Shown here: positions 7,823 to 17,515 of the stretch, piece after piece
Numbering within the stretch: position 1 is the stretch's first letter
Layout of the letters: the number at the start of each line of letters is the position of its first letter
Assembly: GCA_003142035.1 (NCBI GenBank)
Contig: PLOF01000055.1
Span: 55,344 to 108,366 of the forward strand
Length of the DNA: 53,023 nucleotides
Direction of reading: 5' to 3'
Source: Candidatus Dormiibacterota bacterium
GTDB taxonomy: Bacteria > Chloroflexota > Dormibacteria > Aeolococcales > Aeolococcaceae
Notes under the pieces: generated by a model
Told to the model about the DNA's origin: nothing
Databases searched by the model: none
Seen by the model: the letters and a program-made list of their open reading frames with translations, nothing else
Program-made: the position numbers and the translations under genes

Positions 7823-8299
7823 GTGTCGATGAGCCGTCCCGACGTCGCCGCCCTCGCCGACCTGCTCCGGCCCGCTCTCCAGCAGTCCGGGGTCGAGCTG
7901 GTCGAGGTGCAGTGGAAGGGAAGCGGCCCGGGCAGCGTGCTCCGCCTGGTGGTCGACCGACCCGGCGGTGTCGGCCTCGACGACTGCGAGCGGGCGTCGC
8001 TCACCGCCAGTGCCATCCTCGACGCCTACGATCCCATTGAGACGCGCTACTCGCTGGAGGTCTCCTCCCCGGGGGCGGAGCGTCCGATCCGCACCGACGA
8101 GGAGTGGCGAGCCGCTCTCGGCCGGCGCGTGCACCTCCGGGTCCGGAGCGGCGACGCCGAGCGCATCGTGGAGGGCCGGCTGATCGCGGCCGGCGGCCCC
8201 ACCGTGGAGGTCGAGGCCCGCACCGCGCGAGGCCGGCCTCAGCCCCTGACCATCGAGGCGGCGGACATCCTCTCGGCGCGCACCGCGGTGGACATCTGA
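7823..8299 (+). CDS. rimP: Ribosome maturation factor RimP
   Basis: Assists maturation of the 30S subunit. The N-terminal domain carries GVELVEVQWKG and RLVVDRPGGVGLDDCERAS, followed by LEVSSPGAERPI, the family signature. An Sm-like C-terminal domain follows. The start is uncertain: GTG 7823 (used here, 158 aa) and ATG 7829 are both in frame after the TACGAT box, while a further upstream GTG at 7793 would precede that box. The stop overlaps nusA by one base (TGATG). This is the first gene of the conserved rimP-nusA-infB operon. Confidence 0.93.
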   Translation: MSMSRPDVAALADLLRPALQQSGVELVEVQWKGSGPGSVLRLVVDRPGGVGLDDCERASLTASAILDAYDPIETRYSLEVSSPGAERPIRTDEEWRAALGRRVHLRVRSGDAERIVEGRLIAAGGPTVEVEARTARGRPQPLTIEAADILSARTAVDI

Positions 8300-9318
8300 T
8301 GCCGGGTCGAGGCCGCCCGCCCGCCGCCCGTCCCGGTGATGGCGAGATCCTGGAGGCGGTCGCCGAGCTCGCCGCCAGCGCCGGTATCAGCGAGGACGAG
8401 CTGACCGACATCGTCGGGCGGGCCATCGTCGACACCTACCGGCGGCTGGTCGTCGACGACCCCGGGCTCACCGCCCGGGTCGACTTCCGCCAGGGCGTCC
8501 ACGATGTGCTCCGTCCCGATCCCGCGGGCGGGGAGACGGTGATGGCGCCGCTCACCGGCGACGCCGCCCGCCAGGCTGCCCAAGCCGTCCGCGGCGCGGT
8601 CCTGGACCGGGTCCGCAACGCCGGGGCGGATCGGGTCATCAGCGAGGCCACCACCCACCGCGGCGAGCTGATCGATGCCATCGTCGAGAGTCCGGCGGGC
8701 GGCAGCTGGTACCTCCGGGCCGGGGAGACGACGGTGGTCCTGCCTCCCGAGGAGCAGTCGATGGGCGAGGAGCTCGCGCCACGCCAGCACCTCAAGGTGG
8801 TCATCCTCGAGGGCCGGCGGCGCGCCCGGGATGCGGTGGTGGTCGCCTCCCGTTCCCATCCCCAGCTGGTCCGGCTGCTCCTCGAGCAGGAGGTGCCCGA
8901 GCTGGGACGCGGGCAGATCACCATCCGCGCCATCGCCCGCGAGGCCGGCCGCCGTACCAAGGTGGCGGTGGAGGCGATCGATCCCGACATCGACCCCCAG
9001 GGGGCCTGCATCGGGCCTCACGGCATCCGGCATCGCGCCATCACCTCTCAGCTCGGCGCCGAGCAGCTGCAGGTTGTTCGCTTCGACCCCGATCCTGCCC
9101 GCTACGTGGCCAACGCGCTGATCCCGGCGCCGGTGGTGGGAGTCGAGCTGGACGTGGAGAGCCGGACCGCCCACGTGACCGTCGACCCCGCCAAGCTCTC
9201 CCTCGCCATCGGCCGGGGAGGGGAGAACGCCCGTCTCGCCGCTCGCCTCACGGGGTGGCGGATCGACATCACGGCCGTGGAGCCCGCCGCGGAAGCGACC
9301 GCGGAGGAGCCGTCGTGA
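8299..9318 (+). CDS. nusA: Transcription termination/antitermination factor NusA
   Basis: RNA polymerase-binding elongation factor controlling pausing, termination and antitermination. At 339 residues it has the short Gram-positive-type layout: N-terminal RNAP-binding domain (about 1-125), S1 domain (about 125-200, beginning near GELIDAIVES), then two KH domains. KH1 carries IDPDIDPQGACIGPHGIR, in which the usual GxRGxR turn is partly changed. KH2 carries DPAKLSLAIGRGGENARLAARLTGWRIDI, a strong NusA signature. ATG 8299 overlaps the rimP stop and the gene overlaps ylxR by GTGA. Confidence 0.96.
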   Translation: MPGRGRPPAARPGDGEILEAVAELAASAGISEDELTDIVGRAIVDTYRRLVVDDPGLTARVDFRQGVHDVLRPDPAGGETVMAPLTGDAARQAAQAVRGAVLDRVRNAGADRVISEATTHRGELIDAIVESPAGGSWYLRAGETTVVLPPEEQSMGEELAPRQHLKVVILEGRRRARDAVVVASRSHPQLVRLLLEQEVPELGRGQITIRAIAREAGRRTKVAVEAIDPDIDPQGACIGPHGIRHRAITSQLGAEQLQVVRFDPDPARYVANALIPAPVVGVELDVESRTAHVTVDPAKLSLAIGRGGENARLAARLTGWRIDITAVEPAAEATAEEPS

Positions 9319-9644
9319 GCCCGCCGGAGAGTGCGGACGAGGCGAACGCGGCAGAGAGAGCCCCGCTGCGCACCTGTGTGGGGTGCCATCACCGTCGCCC
9401 ACGCCCTGAACTGGTCCGTCTGGTCGCAGGGGCATCGGGAGCGGTTATCCTGGACATCCCCGCCCGCGCGCCCGGACGCGGCGCCTATCTCTGCCGGGAT
9501 TCGGGCATGGACTGCCTGCGGGTCGCCCTGCGGCGCCGCAGTCTGAGCCGATCCCTGCGGGTGGGGGAGAATGTTATCGATCCCGAGGCGCTGGGCCATC
9601 AGCTCAGCGAGCTCGCCGAGGAGGAATCACCGTCGCCACCATGA
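9315..9644 (+). CDS. ylxR: YlxR-family RNA-binding protein
   Basis: Small (109 aa) DUF448 protein normally encoded between nusA and infB. The core signature is clear: RTCVGCHHRRPRPELVRLV, then GRGAYLCRDSGMDCLRVALRRRSLSRSLR. Family members bind RNA, and regulatory roles have been proposed in Firmicutes; the biochemical role is not settled. GTG 9315 is used because it overlaps the nusA stop (GTGA) and leaves the conserved core intact. The stop overlaps infB ATG. The ylxQ (L7Ae-like) gene found beside it in Bacillus is absent here. Confidence 0.93.
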   Translation: MSPPESADEANAAERAPLRTCVGCHHRRPRPELVRLVAGASGAVILDIPARAPGRGAYLCRDSGMDCLRVALRRRSLSRSLRVGENVIDPEALGHQLSELAEEESPSPP

Positions 9645-11428
9645 AGAAGATCAGACTGCCGGCCAGCGTCACCGTCAAGGAGCTGGCCGAGCGGCTCGGC
9701 GTACCCGGTGCCCAGGTGATCACCTACCTGATGCAGAACGGGGTCATGGCCGCCCTCAACCAGTCGGTCGACTTCGACACGGCCGCCCTGGCCGCCGACA
9801 ACTTCGGCTTCGAGGCGGAGTCGGAGGAGGCCCTCGCCAAGGAGGCGGCGGCTCCGGCCACCACCGGGACCACGCTGCGGCCGCGCCACCCCCTCCTCGA
9901 CCTCTCCGGCGAGGACCCGGCCAAGCTGGTGCCTCGCCCGCCGGTGGTCGCCGTCCTCGGGCACGTCGACCACGGCAAGACCTCGATCCTCGACAAGATC
10001 CGGGCCACCAGCGTGGCCGCGGGCGAGGCGGGAGGCATCACCCAGCGGATCGGCGCCTATCAGGTGGAGCGCCAGGGCCGGTTGATCACCTTCATCGACA
10101 CCCCGGGCCATGAGGCCTTCAGCGCCATGCGGGCGCGCGGAGCGGACGTCACCGACATCGCGATCCTGGTGGTCGCCGCCGACGACGGCGTGATGCCCCA
10201 GACCGAGGAGGCGATCCACCACATCCGGAGCGCCGGGGTGCCGCTGGTCGTCGCCATCAACAAGTCGGACAAGGACGGAGCCAACCCGGACCGCGTCCTC
10301 CAGCAGCTCGCCGAGCGCCAGGTCGTCCCCGAGAGCTATGGCGGCGAGGTGCCCATGGTGCCGACCAGCGCGGTCACCGGGCAGGGCATCGAGGACCTCC
10401 TCGACACCATCCTGCTGGTGAGCGATGTGGTGAGCCCGCCCCGGGCAAACCCCGACCGGCTTGCGGTCGGCACCGTCATCGACTCCGAGCTGGAGCGGGG
10501 GAGGGGGCCGGTGGCCACCGTCCTGGTCCAGAACGGTACCCTCCGGATCGGCGACAACGTGGTGGTCGGCCGGGTCTACGGCAAGATCAGGGCGCTCACC
10601 GACGACGCCGGTCACCGGGTCAAGGAGGCGGGCCCCAGCAAGCCGGTCCTGATCAGCGGACTCACCGACGTCGCCACCGCCGGCGACGTGCTCCAGGTGA
10701 TGGAGACCGAGAAGGCGGCGCGGGCGCTGTCCGAGTTGCGCACCAATGAGCAGCGGGCAAAGGTGGCCCAGCCGGTTCGCCGGATCACCCTCTCGGACTT
10801 CGCCGCCGTGCAGGGCGAGACCAAGACCATGACCCTCGTTCTCAAGGCCGAGGCCAACGGCTCGCTGGAGGCGCTCCGCAGCCAGGTGACCAAGCTCGAG
10901 GATCCCAACGTCACCATCAAGATCGTCGGTGAGGGGGTCGGTGCGGTGGGGGAGGCGGACGTCAACCTCGCCGCCGTGTCCGGGGCCATCGTCATCGGCT
11001 TCAACGTGCACCCCGACGACCGCGCCAAGGCCGCGGCCGAGGAGCTCGGCGTCGACGTCCGCTTCTACGACGTCGTCTACCAGGTCACCGACGACATCAT
11101 GAAGTCGATCCGGGGAATGTACGAGCCCTCCTTCATCGAGGTCTACCAGGGCCGCGCCGAGGTCCGCAAGGTCTTCACCGTCGACGGTCGCCCGGCGATC
11201 GCCGGCTGCCAGGTGGTGGACGGCAAGATCACCCGCGCCGCCACCTGCACCGTGCGCCGCGACGGCCGGGAGGTCGGCAGCGGCAAGATCGACGCCCTCA
11301 AGCGGTTCAGGGACGACGTGCGCGAGGTTGCCCGCGGCTATGAGTGCGGTATCACCCTTGACGGCTTCGCCGACTTCGCTGAGGGCGACGTCCTCGAGGC
11401 GCACGTCACCGAGCAGCAGAACATCTGA
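9641..11428 (+). CDS. infB: Translation initiation factor IF-2 (short form)
   Basis: GTPase that delivers initiator tRNA to the 30S subunit and promotes subunit joining. At 595 residues it lacks the long variable N-terminal extension of many IF2 proteins. It opens directly with one IF2_N domain ([20 protein letters not shown]). G motifs: G1 GHVDHGKTS (about 107-115), G2 [13 protein letters not shown]3 DTPGHEAF, G4 [10 protein letters not shown]. Domains II, III ([16 protein letters not shown]) and IV (the initiator-tRNA-binding C2 region, near [20 protein letters not shown]) follow. It overlaps the ylxR stop by ATGA. Confidence 0.97.
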   Translation: MKKIRLPASVTVKELAERLGVPGAQVITYLMQNGVMAALNQSVDFDTAALAADNFGFEAESEEALAKEAAAPATTGTTLRPRHPLLDLSGEDPAKLVPRPPVVAVLGHVDHGKTSILDKIRATSVAAGEAGGITQRIGAYQVERQGRLITFIDTPGHEAFSAMRARGADVTDIAILVVAADDGVMPQTEEAIHHIRSAGVPLVVAINKSDKDGANPDRVLQQLAERQVVPESYGGEVPMVPTSAVTGQGIEDLLDTILLVSDVVSPPRANPDRLAVGTVIDSELERGRGPVATVLVQNGTLRIGDNVVVGRVYGKIRALTDDAGHRVKEAGPSKPVLISGLTDVATAGDVLQVMETEKAARALSELRTNEQRAKVAQPVRRITLSDFAAVQGETKTMTLVLKAEANGSLEALRSQVTKLEDPNVTIKIVGEGVGAVGEADVNLAAVSGAIVIGFNVHPDDRAKAAAEELGVDVRFYDVVYQVTDDIMKSIRGMYEPSFIEVYQGRAEVRKVFTVDGRPAIAGCQVVDGKITRAATCTVRRDGREVGSGKIDALKRFRDDVREVARGYECGITLDGFADFAEGDVLEAHVTEQQNI

Positions 11429-11430
11429 CC

Positions 11431-11913
11431 GTGCCGGCGTTCATGCCTCACGCCAAGAGCAGAGGTCGCCCCGGCGATCCGGGCGCGTCCCGATTCCAGC
11501 CCGTGCTCAGCCCGTCGTCCCGGCCGCCACGGCCCGAACGGATCGCCGAGCAGCTCCGCCAGGAGCTCTCATCGCTGATGCTCACCGAGATGAAGGACCC
11601 GCGGGTTCACCTCGCCTCGGTGTCGCGGGTACGCATCGCTCCGGACCTGCGCATCGCCACCGTGATGATCTCAGCGGTCGGGGAGGATGCCGAGCGCCAC
11701 GCCGTGGTGGATGCCATGCGTCATGCCGAGGGCTACCTCCGCGCCCAGCTCGGCCACCGGCTCGAGAACCTGAAGAGCCCACCACACCTCCAGTTCCAGC
11801 TCGACGAGTCGATCGCCTACTCGGTGAGGATGAGCAGCCTGCTGCGCGAGCTGGAGCCCACCGTCGTCGCCGACGCCGCCTCTGATGCCGCCCCCGGCGA
11901 GGAGCCCTCGTGA
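11431..11913 (+). CDS. rbfA: Ribosome-binding factor A
   Basis: 30S assembly factor with a KH-like fold acting on 16S rRNA. The 160 residues contain RPERIAEQLRQELSSLMLTEMKDPRV, then VSRVRIAPDLRIATVMISA and LRAQLGHRLENLKSPPHLQFQLDESI, the standard RbfA line-up. The N-terminus (about 35 residues, basic and Pro-rich) is longer than usual. GTG 11431 lies two bases after the infB stop; a later ATG 11443 is also possible. The gene overlaps nrnA by GTGA. Confidence 0.93.
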   Translation: MPAFMPHAKSRGRPGDPGASRFQPVLSPSSRPPRPERIAEQLRQELSSLMLTEMKDPRVHLASVSRVRIAPDLRIATVMISAVGEDAERHAVVDAMRHAEGYLRAQLGHRLENLKSPPHLQFQLDESIAYSVRMSSLLRELEPTVVADAASDAAPGEEPS

Positions 11914-12905
11914 AGGTGTCCGAGCGCCGATTTCGGGAGGTCGCCGACGCCGCGAGCGACATTCAGCGCCTCATCGACGAGGCGCGCGAGATCGGCTGCC
12001 TCGCCCACAAGGACGCCGACGCCGACAGCCTGGGTTCGGCCCTCGCCTTCGCCGAGGCGCTCCGCGAGATGGGCAAGAGCGTGCACACGGTGGTGCCCAG
12101 GCCGCTTCCCCACGCCCTCGCCTACCTCCCCGGGTACGACACGATCATCGACGAGCCCCCTCCCCTCGACCTCCTCTTCACCTTCGATTGCGCCACTGTC
12201 CACCGCTTTGGAGACAGGGCAGCCCTGGTCGAGAGCGTCGCCCACGTGATCAACGTCGACCATCACGCGAGCAATGACGGCTTCGGGGAGATCAACGTCG
12301 TCGACACCGTGGCGAGCGCCACCGGCCAGGTCGTCTACCGTCTGCTCCAGGCGATGGGCTGTCCCATCTCACCGGAGACGGCCACGAACCTCTACGCCGC
12401 CCTCCTCACCGACACCGGGGGCTTCCGCCACGAGAACACCACCGAGGCCGCCCTCCGGCTCGGCGCCGACCTCGTGGGGCTGGGCGCGAACGCCGGCTGG
12501 ATAGCGCTCAAGAGCTACAAGTCGCGCACCGTCGCCCAGCTCCGTCTCGAGGGCATGGCCGTGGCCCGCAGCAAGACCGAGAGCGACGGCCGCCTGATCT
12601 GGTCGGAGATCACCTCGGCCATGCTGGAGGAGACCGGGACCACCCTGCAGGAGGCGGAGGGGGTGATCGACCAGCTCCAGACCGTGGGACCGATGAAGAT
12701 CGCCGTCCTCTTCAAGCAGGCAGGCCCCCATCTCACCAAGATCTCGGTCCGCAGTCGCGACGAGATCGACGCCACCCAGGTGTGCACCCCCTTCGGCGGC
12801 GGCGGTCACCGGCGCGCCGCCGGCGCCGAGCTGCGCGAGCCGTTGGGGACGGCCCGCAAGCGGGTCCTGGACGTCGCGCGGGCTCTGCTGGGCCCGTCCA
12901 GCTAG
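11910..12905 (+). CDS. nrnA: DHH/DHHA1 phosphoesterase, NrnA-like (nanoRNase / pAp phosphatase)
   Basis: Bifunctional oligoribonuclease and pAp phosphatase family. It shows DHH motifs HKDADADSLGSALAFAEAL (motif I), FDCA (motif II), VDHHASNDGFG (DHH motif III) and TDTGGFRHENTTEAAL (motif IV). A DHHA1 domain ends in FGGGGHRRAAGAEL. Length 331 is typical. Location between rbfA and truB is conserved in many Gram-positive-type genomes. The role in degrading very short RNAs left by PNPase and RNase J/Y is a family-based inference. Confidence 0.93.
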   Translation: MKVSERRFREVADAASDIQRLIDEAREIGCLAHKDADADSLGSALAFAEALREMGKSVHTVVPRPLPHALAYLPGYDTIIDEPPPLDLLFTFDCATVHRFGDRAALVESVAHVINVDHHASNDGFGEINVVDTVASATGQVVYRLLQAMGCPISPETATNLYAALLTDTGGFRHENTTEAALRLGADLVGLGANAGWIALKSYKSRTVAQLRLEGMAVARSKTESDGRLIWSEITSAMLEETGTTLQEAEGVIDQLQTVGPMKIAVLFKQAGPHLTKISVRSRDEIDATQVCTPFGGGGHRRAAGAELREPLGTARKRVLDVARALLGPSS

Positions 12906-12907
12906 CC

Positions 12908-13831
12908 GTGGAAGCCTTCCCCACAGCCCCGCCCCGCCGGGGCGCGATCAGCGCCGTCCTGGCCCTCAACAAGCAGATGGGCCAGACCTCCTTCGACTGC
13001 ATCCGACAGGTCCGCCGGATCTACGGTGAGCGGCGGGTCGGCCACGCCGGCACGCTCGACCCGATGGCACAGGGGCTGCTCCCCATCTGCCTGGGCGGCG
13101 CCACCCGGCTCATCGACCACTTCCACCGTCAGACCAAGACCTACCGCTGCACGGTCCGGCTCGGCGAGCGCTCCGAGACCCTCGACACCGAGGGCACCGT
13201 CACCCCCGGCGGCGACGCCGGAGGGCTGGACGCCGAGCAGGTGCGGACGGCGCTCCTGCCCTTCGTCGGGGAGATCACCCAGATCCCGCCGATGCACTCC
13301 GCGGTCCGGCACGAGGGCGAGCACCTCTACGATCTGGCCCGGCGCGGGGAGCAGGTCGAGCGCCAGCCTCGCACCGCTCTGATCGTGAGCGCCGAGCTGA
13401 CCGACTTCCGACCCGGCAGTGTGGCCGAGGCGGACCTCGAGGTCGAGTGCGGCAAGGGGACCTTCATGCGGGTCCTGGCCAGCGACCTCGGCGACGCGCT
13501 GGGGGTCGGCGGTCTGCTCAGCTGGCTGGAGCGCACGCGGTACGGCTCTCTGGAGATCGCCGACGCCCACACCATCGAGGAGCTCGCCGCCCTGGACGAC
13601 CCGACCACGGCGCTCCTCCCTCCCTGGGTGGCGGTCAGCTTCCTGCCTCAGGTCTTCCTCGGGCCGCCGGCGATGGCCCTGGTGCGCAACGGCCAGGCGG
13701 TTTTCCTGCCCCGGGTGGGGGCTGGACTTCCCCAGGGGGAGACCCGGGCCCATTCCCCCTCCGGCGATCTGGTCGCCATCGGGGAGGTCACCGGCTTCCG
13801 CTTCCAGCCCACGAAGGTCATGGCCGGCTGA
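12908..13831 (+). CDS. truB: tRNA pseudouridine(55) synthase TruB
   Basis: Makes pseudouridine 55 in the T-loop of tRNAs. GTG 12908, two bases after the nrnA stop, gives 307 residues; upstream in-frame residues are an nrnA shadow. The catalytic Asp51 is in VGHAGTLDPMAQGLLPICLGGATRL. Further conserved blocks are KTYRCTVRLGERSETLDTEG, QIPPMHSAVRHEGEHLYDLARRG and CGKGTFMRVLASDLGDALG. A C-terminal PUA-like region follows (about 250-307). It sits directly before ribF as in most Gram-positive genomes. Confidence 0.96.
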   Translation: MEAFPTAPPRRGAISAVLALNKQMGQTSFDCIRQVRRIYGERRVGHAGTLDPMAQGLLPICLGGATRLIDHFHRQTKTYRCTVRLGERSETLDTEGTVTPGGDAGGLDAEQVRTALLPFVGEITQIPPMHSAVRHEGEHLYDLARRGEQVERQPRTALIVSAELTDFRPGSVAEADLEVECGKGTFMRVLASDLGDALGVGGLLSWLERTRYGSLEIADAHTIEELAALDDPTTALLPPWVAVSFLPQVFLGPPAMALVRNGQAVFLPRVGAGLPQGETRAHSPSGDLVAIGEVTGFRFQPTKVMAG

Positions 13832-13860
13832 CCGGGAGCTGCGATGCGGGGGATGAACCG

Positions 13861-14814
13861 ATGTCGATGACCCTTGAGCACTCCCTCGGCCCGGAGCGCG
13901 GAGCCTCGCCGCCTCCCGCGGCCTGCACCATCGGGGTTTTCGACGGCGTTCACCGCGGCCACGAGCGGCTGCTGGCGCGCACCGTGGCAGTGGCCCGCGA
14001 GATCGGCGGCATCGCCGTGGCGGTCACCTTCGAACCCCACCCCAGCGCCGTGCTCGACCCCGGCAACGTCCCGCCCGAGCTGACCACCCTCGACGAGAAA
14101 CGTGAGCGGCTCATCGCCGCGGGCATCGACCGCGTGGTGGTGATCAATTTCACCCGCGAGGTGAGCCAGTGGAGCGCCGAGCGCTTCTGCGAACGGCTGC
14201 TCGACCGCTTCGATCTCCGCCACCTCGTGGTCGGGGCCGGCTTCGCCCTGGGGCGCCACCGCCGTGGGAATGTCGAGTTCCTCCGCGGCTTCGGGGCCGA
14301 GCACGGTTTCACGGTGGAGACCGTGGACCCGGTGACCGACGGCGGCGTGACCATCTCCTCCACCCGGGTGCGCTCGGCGCTGGTCTCGGGGGATGTCGAG
14401 GCCGCCGCGCACCTGCTCGGCCACCCCTACTTCCTGGATGGCACCGTGGAGCACGGCGACCGGGTGGGGTGGAGGCTCGGCTTCCCGACCGCCAACGTGG
14501 GGGTCGAGCCCGGCAAGTGCCTGCCCGAGATGGGCATCTACAGCACCTGGGTCCGCGCCCGGGGGGCGTGGCTCCCGGCCGCTTCGAGCATTGGCTACCG
14601 GCCCACCTTCGGCGGCGACCGCCTCACCGTCGAAACCCACGTGCTCGACTACGAGGGAGACCTCTACGGCGAGCGGCTGCGCCTGGCCTTCGTCCACCGG
14701 CTGCGTGAGGAACGGTGGTACCCGGACGAGGCCGCGCTCATCGCCCAGATGCGCCTCGACGTCGCGGAGACGCGGCGGCTGCTGGGCGGCGCGGAGCCGC
14801 CCGAGGGGTTGTAG
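13861..14814 (+). CDS. ribF: Bifunctional riboflavin kinase / FAD synthetase
   Basis: Converts riboflavin to FMN and then FAD. The N-terminal adenylyltransferase domain has GVFDGVHRGHERLL (the GxFDGxHxGH nucleotide-binding loop), TFEPHPSAVL and the ISSTRVRSAL motif. The C-terminal flavokinase domain begins near HGDRVGWRLGFPTANV and includes GIYSTWV and HVLDYEGDLYGERLRLAFVHRLR. ATG 13861 gives 317 residues, the usual length. It ends the rimP-ribF cluster and faces the GH94 gene tail to tail across 83 nt. Confidence 0.96.
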   Translation: MSMTLEHSLGPERGASPPPAACTIGVFDGVHRGHERLLARTVAVAREIGGIAVAVTFEPHPSAVLDPGNVPPELTTLDEKRERLIAAGIDRVVVINFTREVSQWSAERFCERLLDRFDLRHLVVGAGFALGRHRRGNVEFLRGFGAEHGFTVETVDPVTDGGVTISSTRVRSALVSGDVEAAAHLLGHPYFLDGTVEHGDRVGWRLGFPTANVGVEPGKCLPEMGIYSTWVRARGAWLPAASSIGYRPTFGGDRLTVETHVLDYEGDLYGERLRLAFVHRLREERWYPDEAALIAQMRLDVAETRRLLGGAEPPEGL

Positions 14815-14897
14815 CCCAGAGGCGCGGGGAGGGGCACCGTTGGAGCGACGTGCCGGCAGATCTCGCGCATCCGCGGCAGCCATCTCTCTGCCCAACC

Positions 14898-17330
14898 CTA
14901 CGAGAGCACGACCTCCACGACCACGCGCTCGGTCCCGAGTGGTGGGCGCGTCACCACGTCGCCGTCCACCGCCACGCCGTCCACGGTGAGAGCCACGTCG
15001 TTGCCCGGCCCCTCGCGGTGGACCGTGATCTCGTACCAGGTGTCGCGGAAGAGGCGCCGCGCGGTGTATCCCGGCCAGGCGGAGGGGAGCACGGGCGCCA
15101 CCTTGAGCCCGCGGTGGGTGGGGCGGATGCCGAGGATCCACTGGGTGGCGGCGACGTAGGCCCAGGCGGCGGCCCCGGTCAGCCAGGCGTTCCTCCCCAG
15201 GCCGTACTGGGGATGCGCCGGACCGCAGATGTTCTGGCAGTACACGTAGGGCTCGACCGCGGCCAGCTCGACGTCGGCGCGGGCGAGCGGCAGCAGCTGC
15301 CGGTAGTACTCGTAGGCGCGGTCCCCGTCGCCGAGCTGGGCGGCCGCGATGATGGACCAGGCGGCGGCGTGGCAGAAGATGCCGCCATTCTCCTTGGCCC
15401 CGGGTGGGTAGGTGGCGGTGCCGTTGACCCGGGGATCGCCGCCGTCGTACGGCGGCCAGAGCGTGCTCAGGCCATAGGGGGTGTCGAGGAGGTCGTGCGC
15501 CGACCGCATGGCGATCTCGGCACGCTCCGGAGAGGTGACCTCGCCGATCACCGACCAGCTCTGGGGGATGAGGTTGATCCGGTGGTGCACTTCGGAGGCC
15601 ACCCCGATCGGCCGGCCCTCGTCGTCGAAGGCCCGCCCGTACCAGGCGCCGTCCCAGGCGGAGGCGTCGACCGCGGCGGCCATCTCGGCGTGAAGGCGGC
15701 GGAAATGGGCCGCCTCCTCGGAGCGATGGAGGTGATCGCACAGCGCAGCCAGGTCGAGGGTGGCGCGGCAGAATTGCATGGCGCACCAGACGCTCTCGGC
15801 CAGCCCCGAGCCGTGGTCGATGTTCAGGGTGTCGTCCCAGTCGGCGTAGCCGCTACGGGGCAGCCCGTGGGGCCCGCGGTGAGCCAGGACGAAGTCGATC
15901 GCCGCCGTGATGTGCCCCCAGACCGTGTCGTCCACGTCGTCCGGGGCCAGACCGTCCGGCCCGGGCTGGTACGGCACCAGCCGGTGGAGCATGTCGCAGT
16001 CGCCGGTCTCGCGCAGGTAGGCGCAGGTGGCGATGACCAGCCAGAGGTGGTCGTCGCTGAACCACTGAGGCCACTCGGGATGCTCGGCGGCGAGCCCCGG
16101 CCCTCCCTCGCCAGTGAGCGGGAGGAACTGGTGCCACGTATGCCCGTCGGCGAACTGGAGCTGCCAGAGCTGCTCCAGTCGAGCCTCGGCGAGGTCCGGC
16201 TCGACGTGGGAGGTGGCCAGGGTGTCCTGGGCGCTGTCGCGCGTCCCCATGCCCCGCCCCAGGCCCGTCTCATATCCGGAGACGAAGCGCGACCAGTACA
16301 GCGTGGTGCGGCACTGGACGGGGTTCCAGAGGTTGAGCATCGCGTCGGTGTCCGGGTCGGGGGTGTGCACCGTGAAGCTGCCCAGGTACCTCTCCCAGTC
16401 CGCCCGGAGCGCCGCGAAGGCGCGGCTCACCGCGGTGGCGTCCGACCAGCGCGCCACCGCGGCTGGGATGGTCTCCGGCCTGTCGGTGATCCCCAGGATG
16501 TGGACGATCCGCGCGCTCTCGCCGGGCTCGAGCGAGACCTCGTGGCAGAGCGACCCGACCGCGTTGCCCCGGGGTGAGACGCTGCCGGTGGGGGAGCCCG
16601 CCTCGACGGCAGCGGGGCTCTCCAGCCCCTGGTAGCGGCCCACGAACGCCTCCCGGCTGCAGTCGTGCCCGACCGGCGGACGGTCCGAGGCGAAGAAGGT
16701 GGTGGTGGGGCGGAAGCGCGTCGTCGCCACGATGGCGCGGAGCGCCGGGTCGTACCGGGCGCTGACCACGTGACCGGTCCAATCCAGGTTGTGGAGGTCA
16801 CCCATGGCGTCGGCGAAGCTCAGCTCCACGTAGCTGAAGGTCCGCAGCACCACCGGCCGGTCACCCGTGTTGGTCAGCCGCAGCTCCCAGAGCTCGACCG
16901 GGCACGGATCGTCCGGCCCGCTCGGCGGCACGAAGTAGAGGGTCTCGGCCCGGACCCCGCTGCGCCGGGTGGTGATCCGGGTGTAGCCGGCCCCGTGACG
17001 GCACTCGTACTCGTCGAGCTCGCCCCGCACGGGCTGCCAGGTCGCGCCCCAGAACTCCCCGGTGTCCTGGCGCCTGACGTAGACGTAGCGTCCCGGCTGG
17101 TCGGCGGGGACGGCGTTGTAGCGGTAGCGGCTCACCCGCCGGTTGCGCGGGTCGCGGTCAAAGGAGAATCCGCCGCCGGTGTTGGAGACGATCCCGCCGT
17201 AGCGACCCTCGCCCAGGTAGTTGATCCAGGGGGTGGGGGTGTCGGGCCGGGTGATCACGAACTCGGCGGCGGCAGGGTCGAAGTAGCCGTAGTCGCTCTC
17301 CGCCAGCCGCACGTTCACCGGGTCCACCAC
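14898..17330 (-). CDS. GH94 glycoside phosphorylase (cellobiose phosphorylase-like)
   Basis: Inverting phosphorylase that splits a beta-glucosidic disaccharide with inorganic phosphate, giving glucose 1-phosphate in the cytoplasm. The start region YGYFDPAAAEFVITRPDTPTPWINYLG closely resembles cellobiose phosphorylases. The catalytic acid lies in the SGYADWDDTLN motif, the family DWND block with N changed to D. Length is about 810 aa, as for cellobiose phosphorylases. No signal peptide is seen. GTG 17330 is preferred because GGAG lies 7 nt upstream; the frame stays open to 17378. It is transcribed away from a beta-glucosidase gene, which supports a role in beta-glucan use. Substrate (cellobiose, laminaribiose or other) cannot be fixed by eye. 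Confidence 0.85.
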   Translation of the reverse strand: MVDPVNVRLAESDYGYFDPAAAEFVITRPDTPTPWINYLGEGRYGGIVSNTGGGFSFDRDPRNRRVSRYRYNAVPADQPGRYVYVRRQDTGEFWGATWQPVRGELDEYECRHGAGYTRITTRRSGVRAETLYFVPPSGPDDPCPVELWELRLTNTGDRPVVLRTFSYVELSFADAMGDLHNLDWTGHVVSARYDPALRAIVATTRFRPTTTFFASDRPPVGHDCSREAFVGRYQGLESPAAVEAGSPTGSVSPRGNAVGSLCHEVSLEPGESARIVHILGITDRPETIPAAVARWSDATAVSRAFAALRADWERYLGSFTVHTPDPDTDAMLNLWNPVQCRTTLYWSRFVSGYETGLGRGMGTRDSAQDTLATSHVEPDLAEARLEQLWQLQFADGHTWHQFLPLTGEGGPGLAAEHPEWPQWFSDDHLWLVIATCAYLRETGDCDMLHRLVPYQPGPDGLAPDDVDDTVWGHITAAIDFVLAHRGPHGLPRSGYADWDDTLNIDHGSGLAESVWCAMQFCRATLDLAALCDHLHRSEEAAHFRRLHAEMAAAVDASAWDGAWYGRAFDDEGRPIGVASEVHHRINLIPQSWSVIGEVTSPERAEIAMRSAHDLLDTPYGLSTLWPPYDGGDPRVNGTATYPPGAKENGGIFCHAAAWSIIAAAQLGDGDRAYEYYRQLLPLARADVELAAVEPYVYCQNICGPAHPQYGLGRNAWLTGAAAWAYVAATQWILGIRPTHRGLKVAPVLPSAWPGYTARRLFRDTWYEITVHREGPGNDVALTVDGVAVDGDVVTRPPLGTERVVVEVVLS

Positions 17331-17366
17331 CAGGGCGCTCCTGCTCCGTTCGTTCCCGCGGCGGCG

Positions 17367-17372
17367 ACCATA
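17367..17372 (-). promoter_or_regulatory. -10 box TATGGT for the GH94 gene
   Basis: On the minus strand TATGGT would start transcription near 17360, giving a leader of about 30 nt carrying GGAG before GTG 17330. The region between the GH94 and GH1 genes is short, and no clear LacI-type operator palindrome was found in it. Confidence 0.35.
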
Positions 17373-17515
17373 GCACACGCCCGTACGCCGTTCCCGAGCC
17401 CGTGACGGGATGGCGGCCGCGGGCCGTGCCTCGCCGGAGCCCGCCGGGCCGCCCGGGCCATCGACCGGCGCCGCTCACGGAGGACAATGCCGCGACCGCC
17501 CTTCCTCGCCCGGAG

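Noticed and set aside
9599-11404. A 601-codon open frame on the minus strand opposite infB.
   Set aside because: Long antisense frames are expected in 70 percent GC coding DNA; the translation is repetitive and matches no family, while infB on the plus strand is fully conserved.
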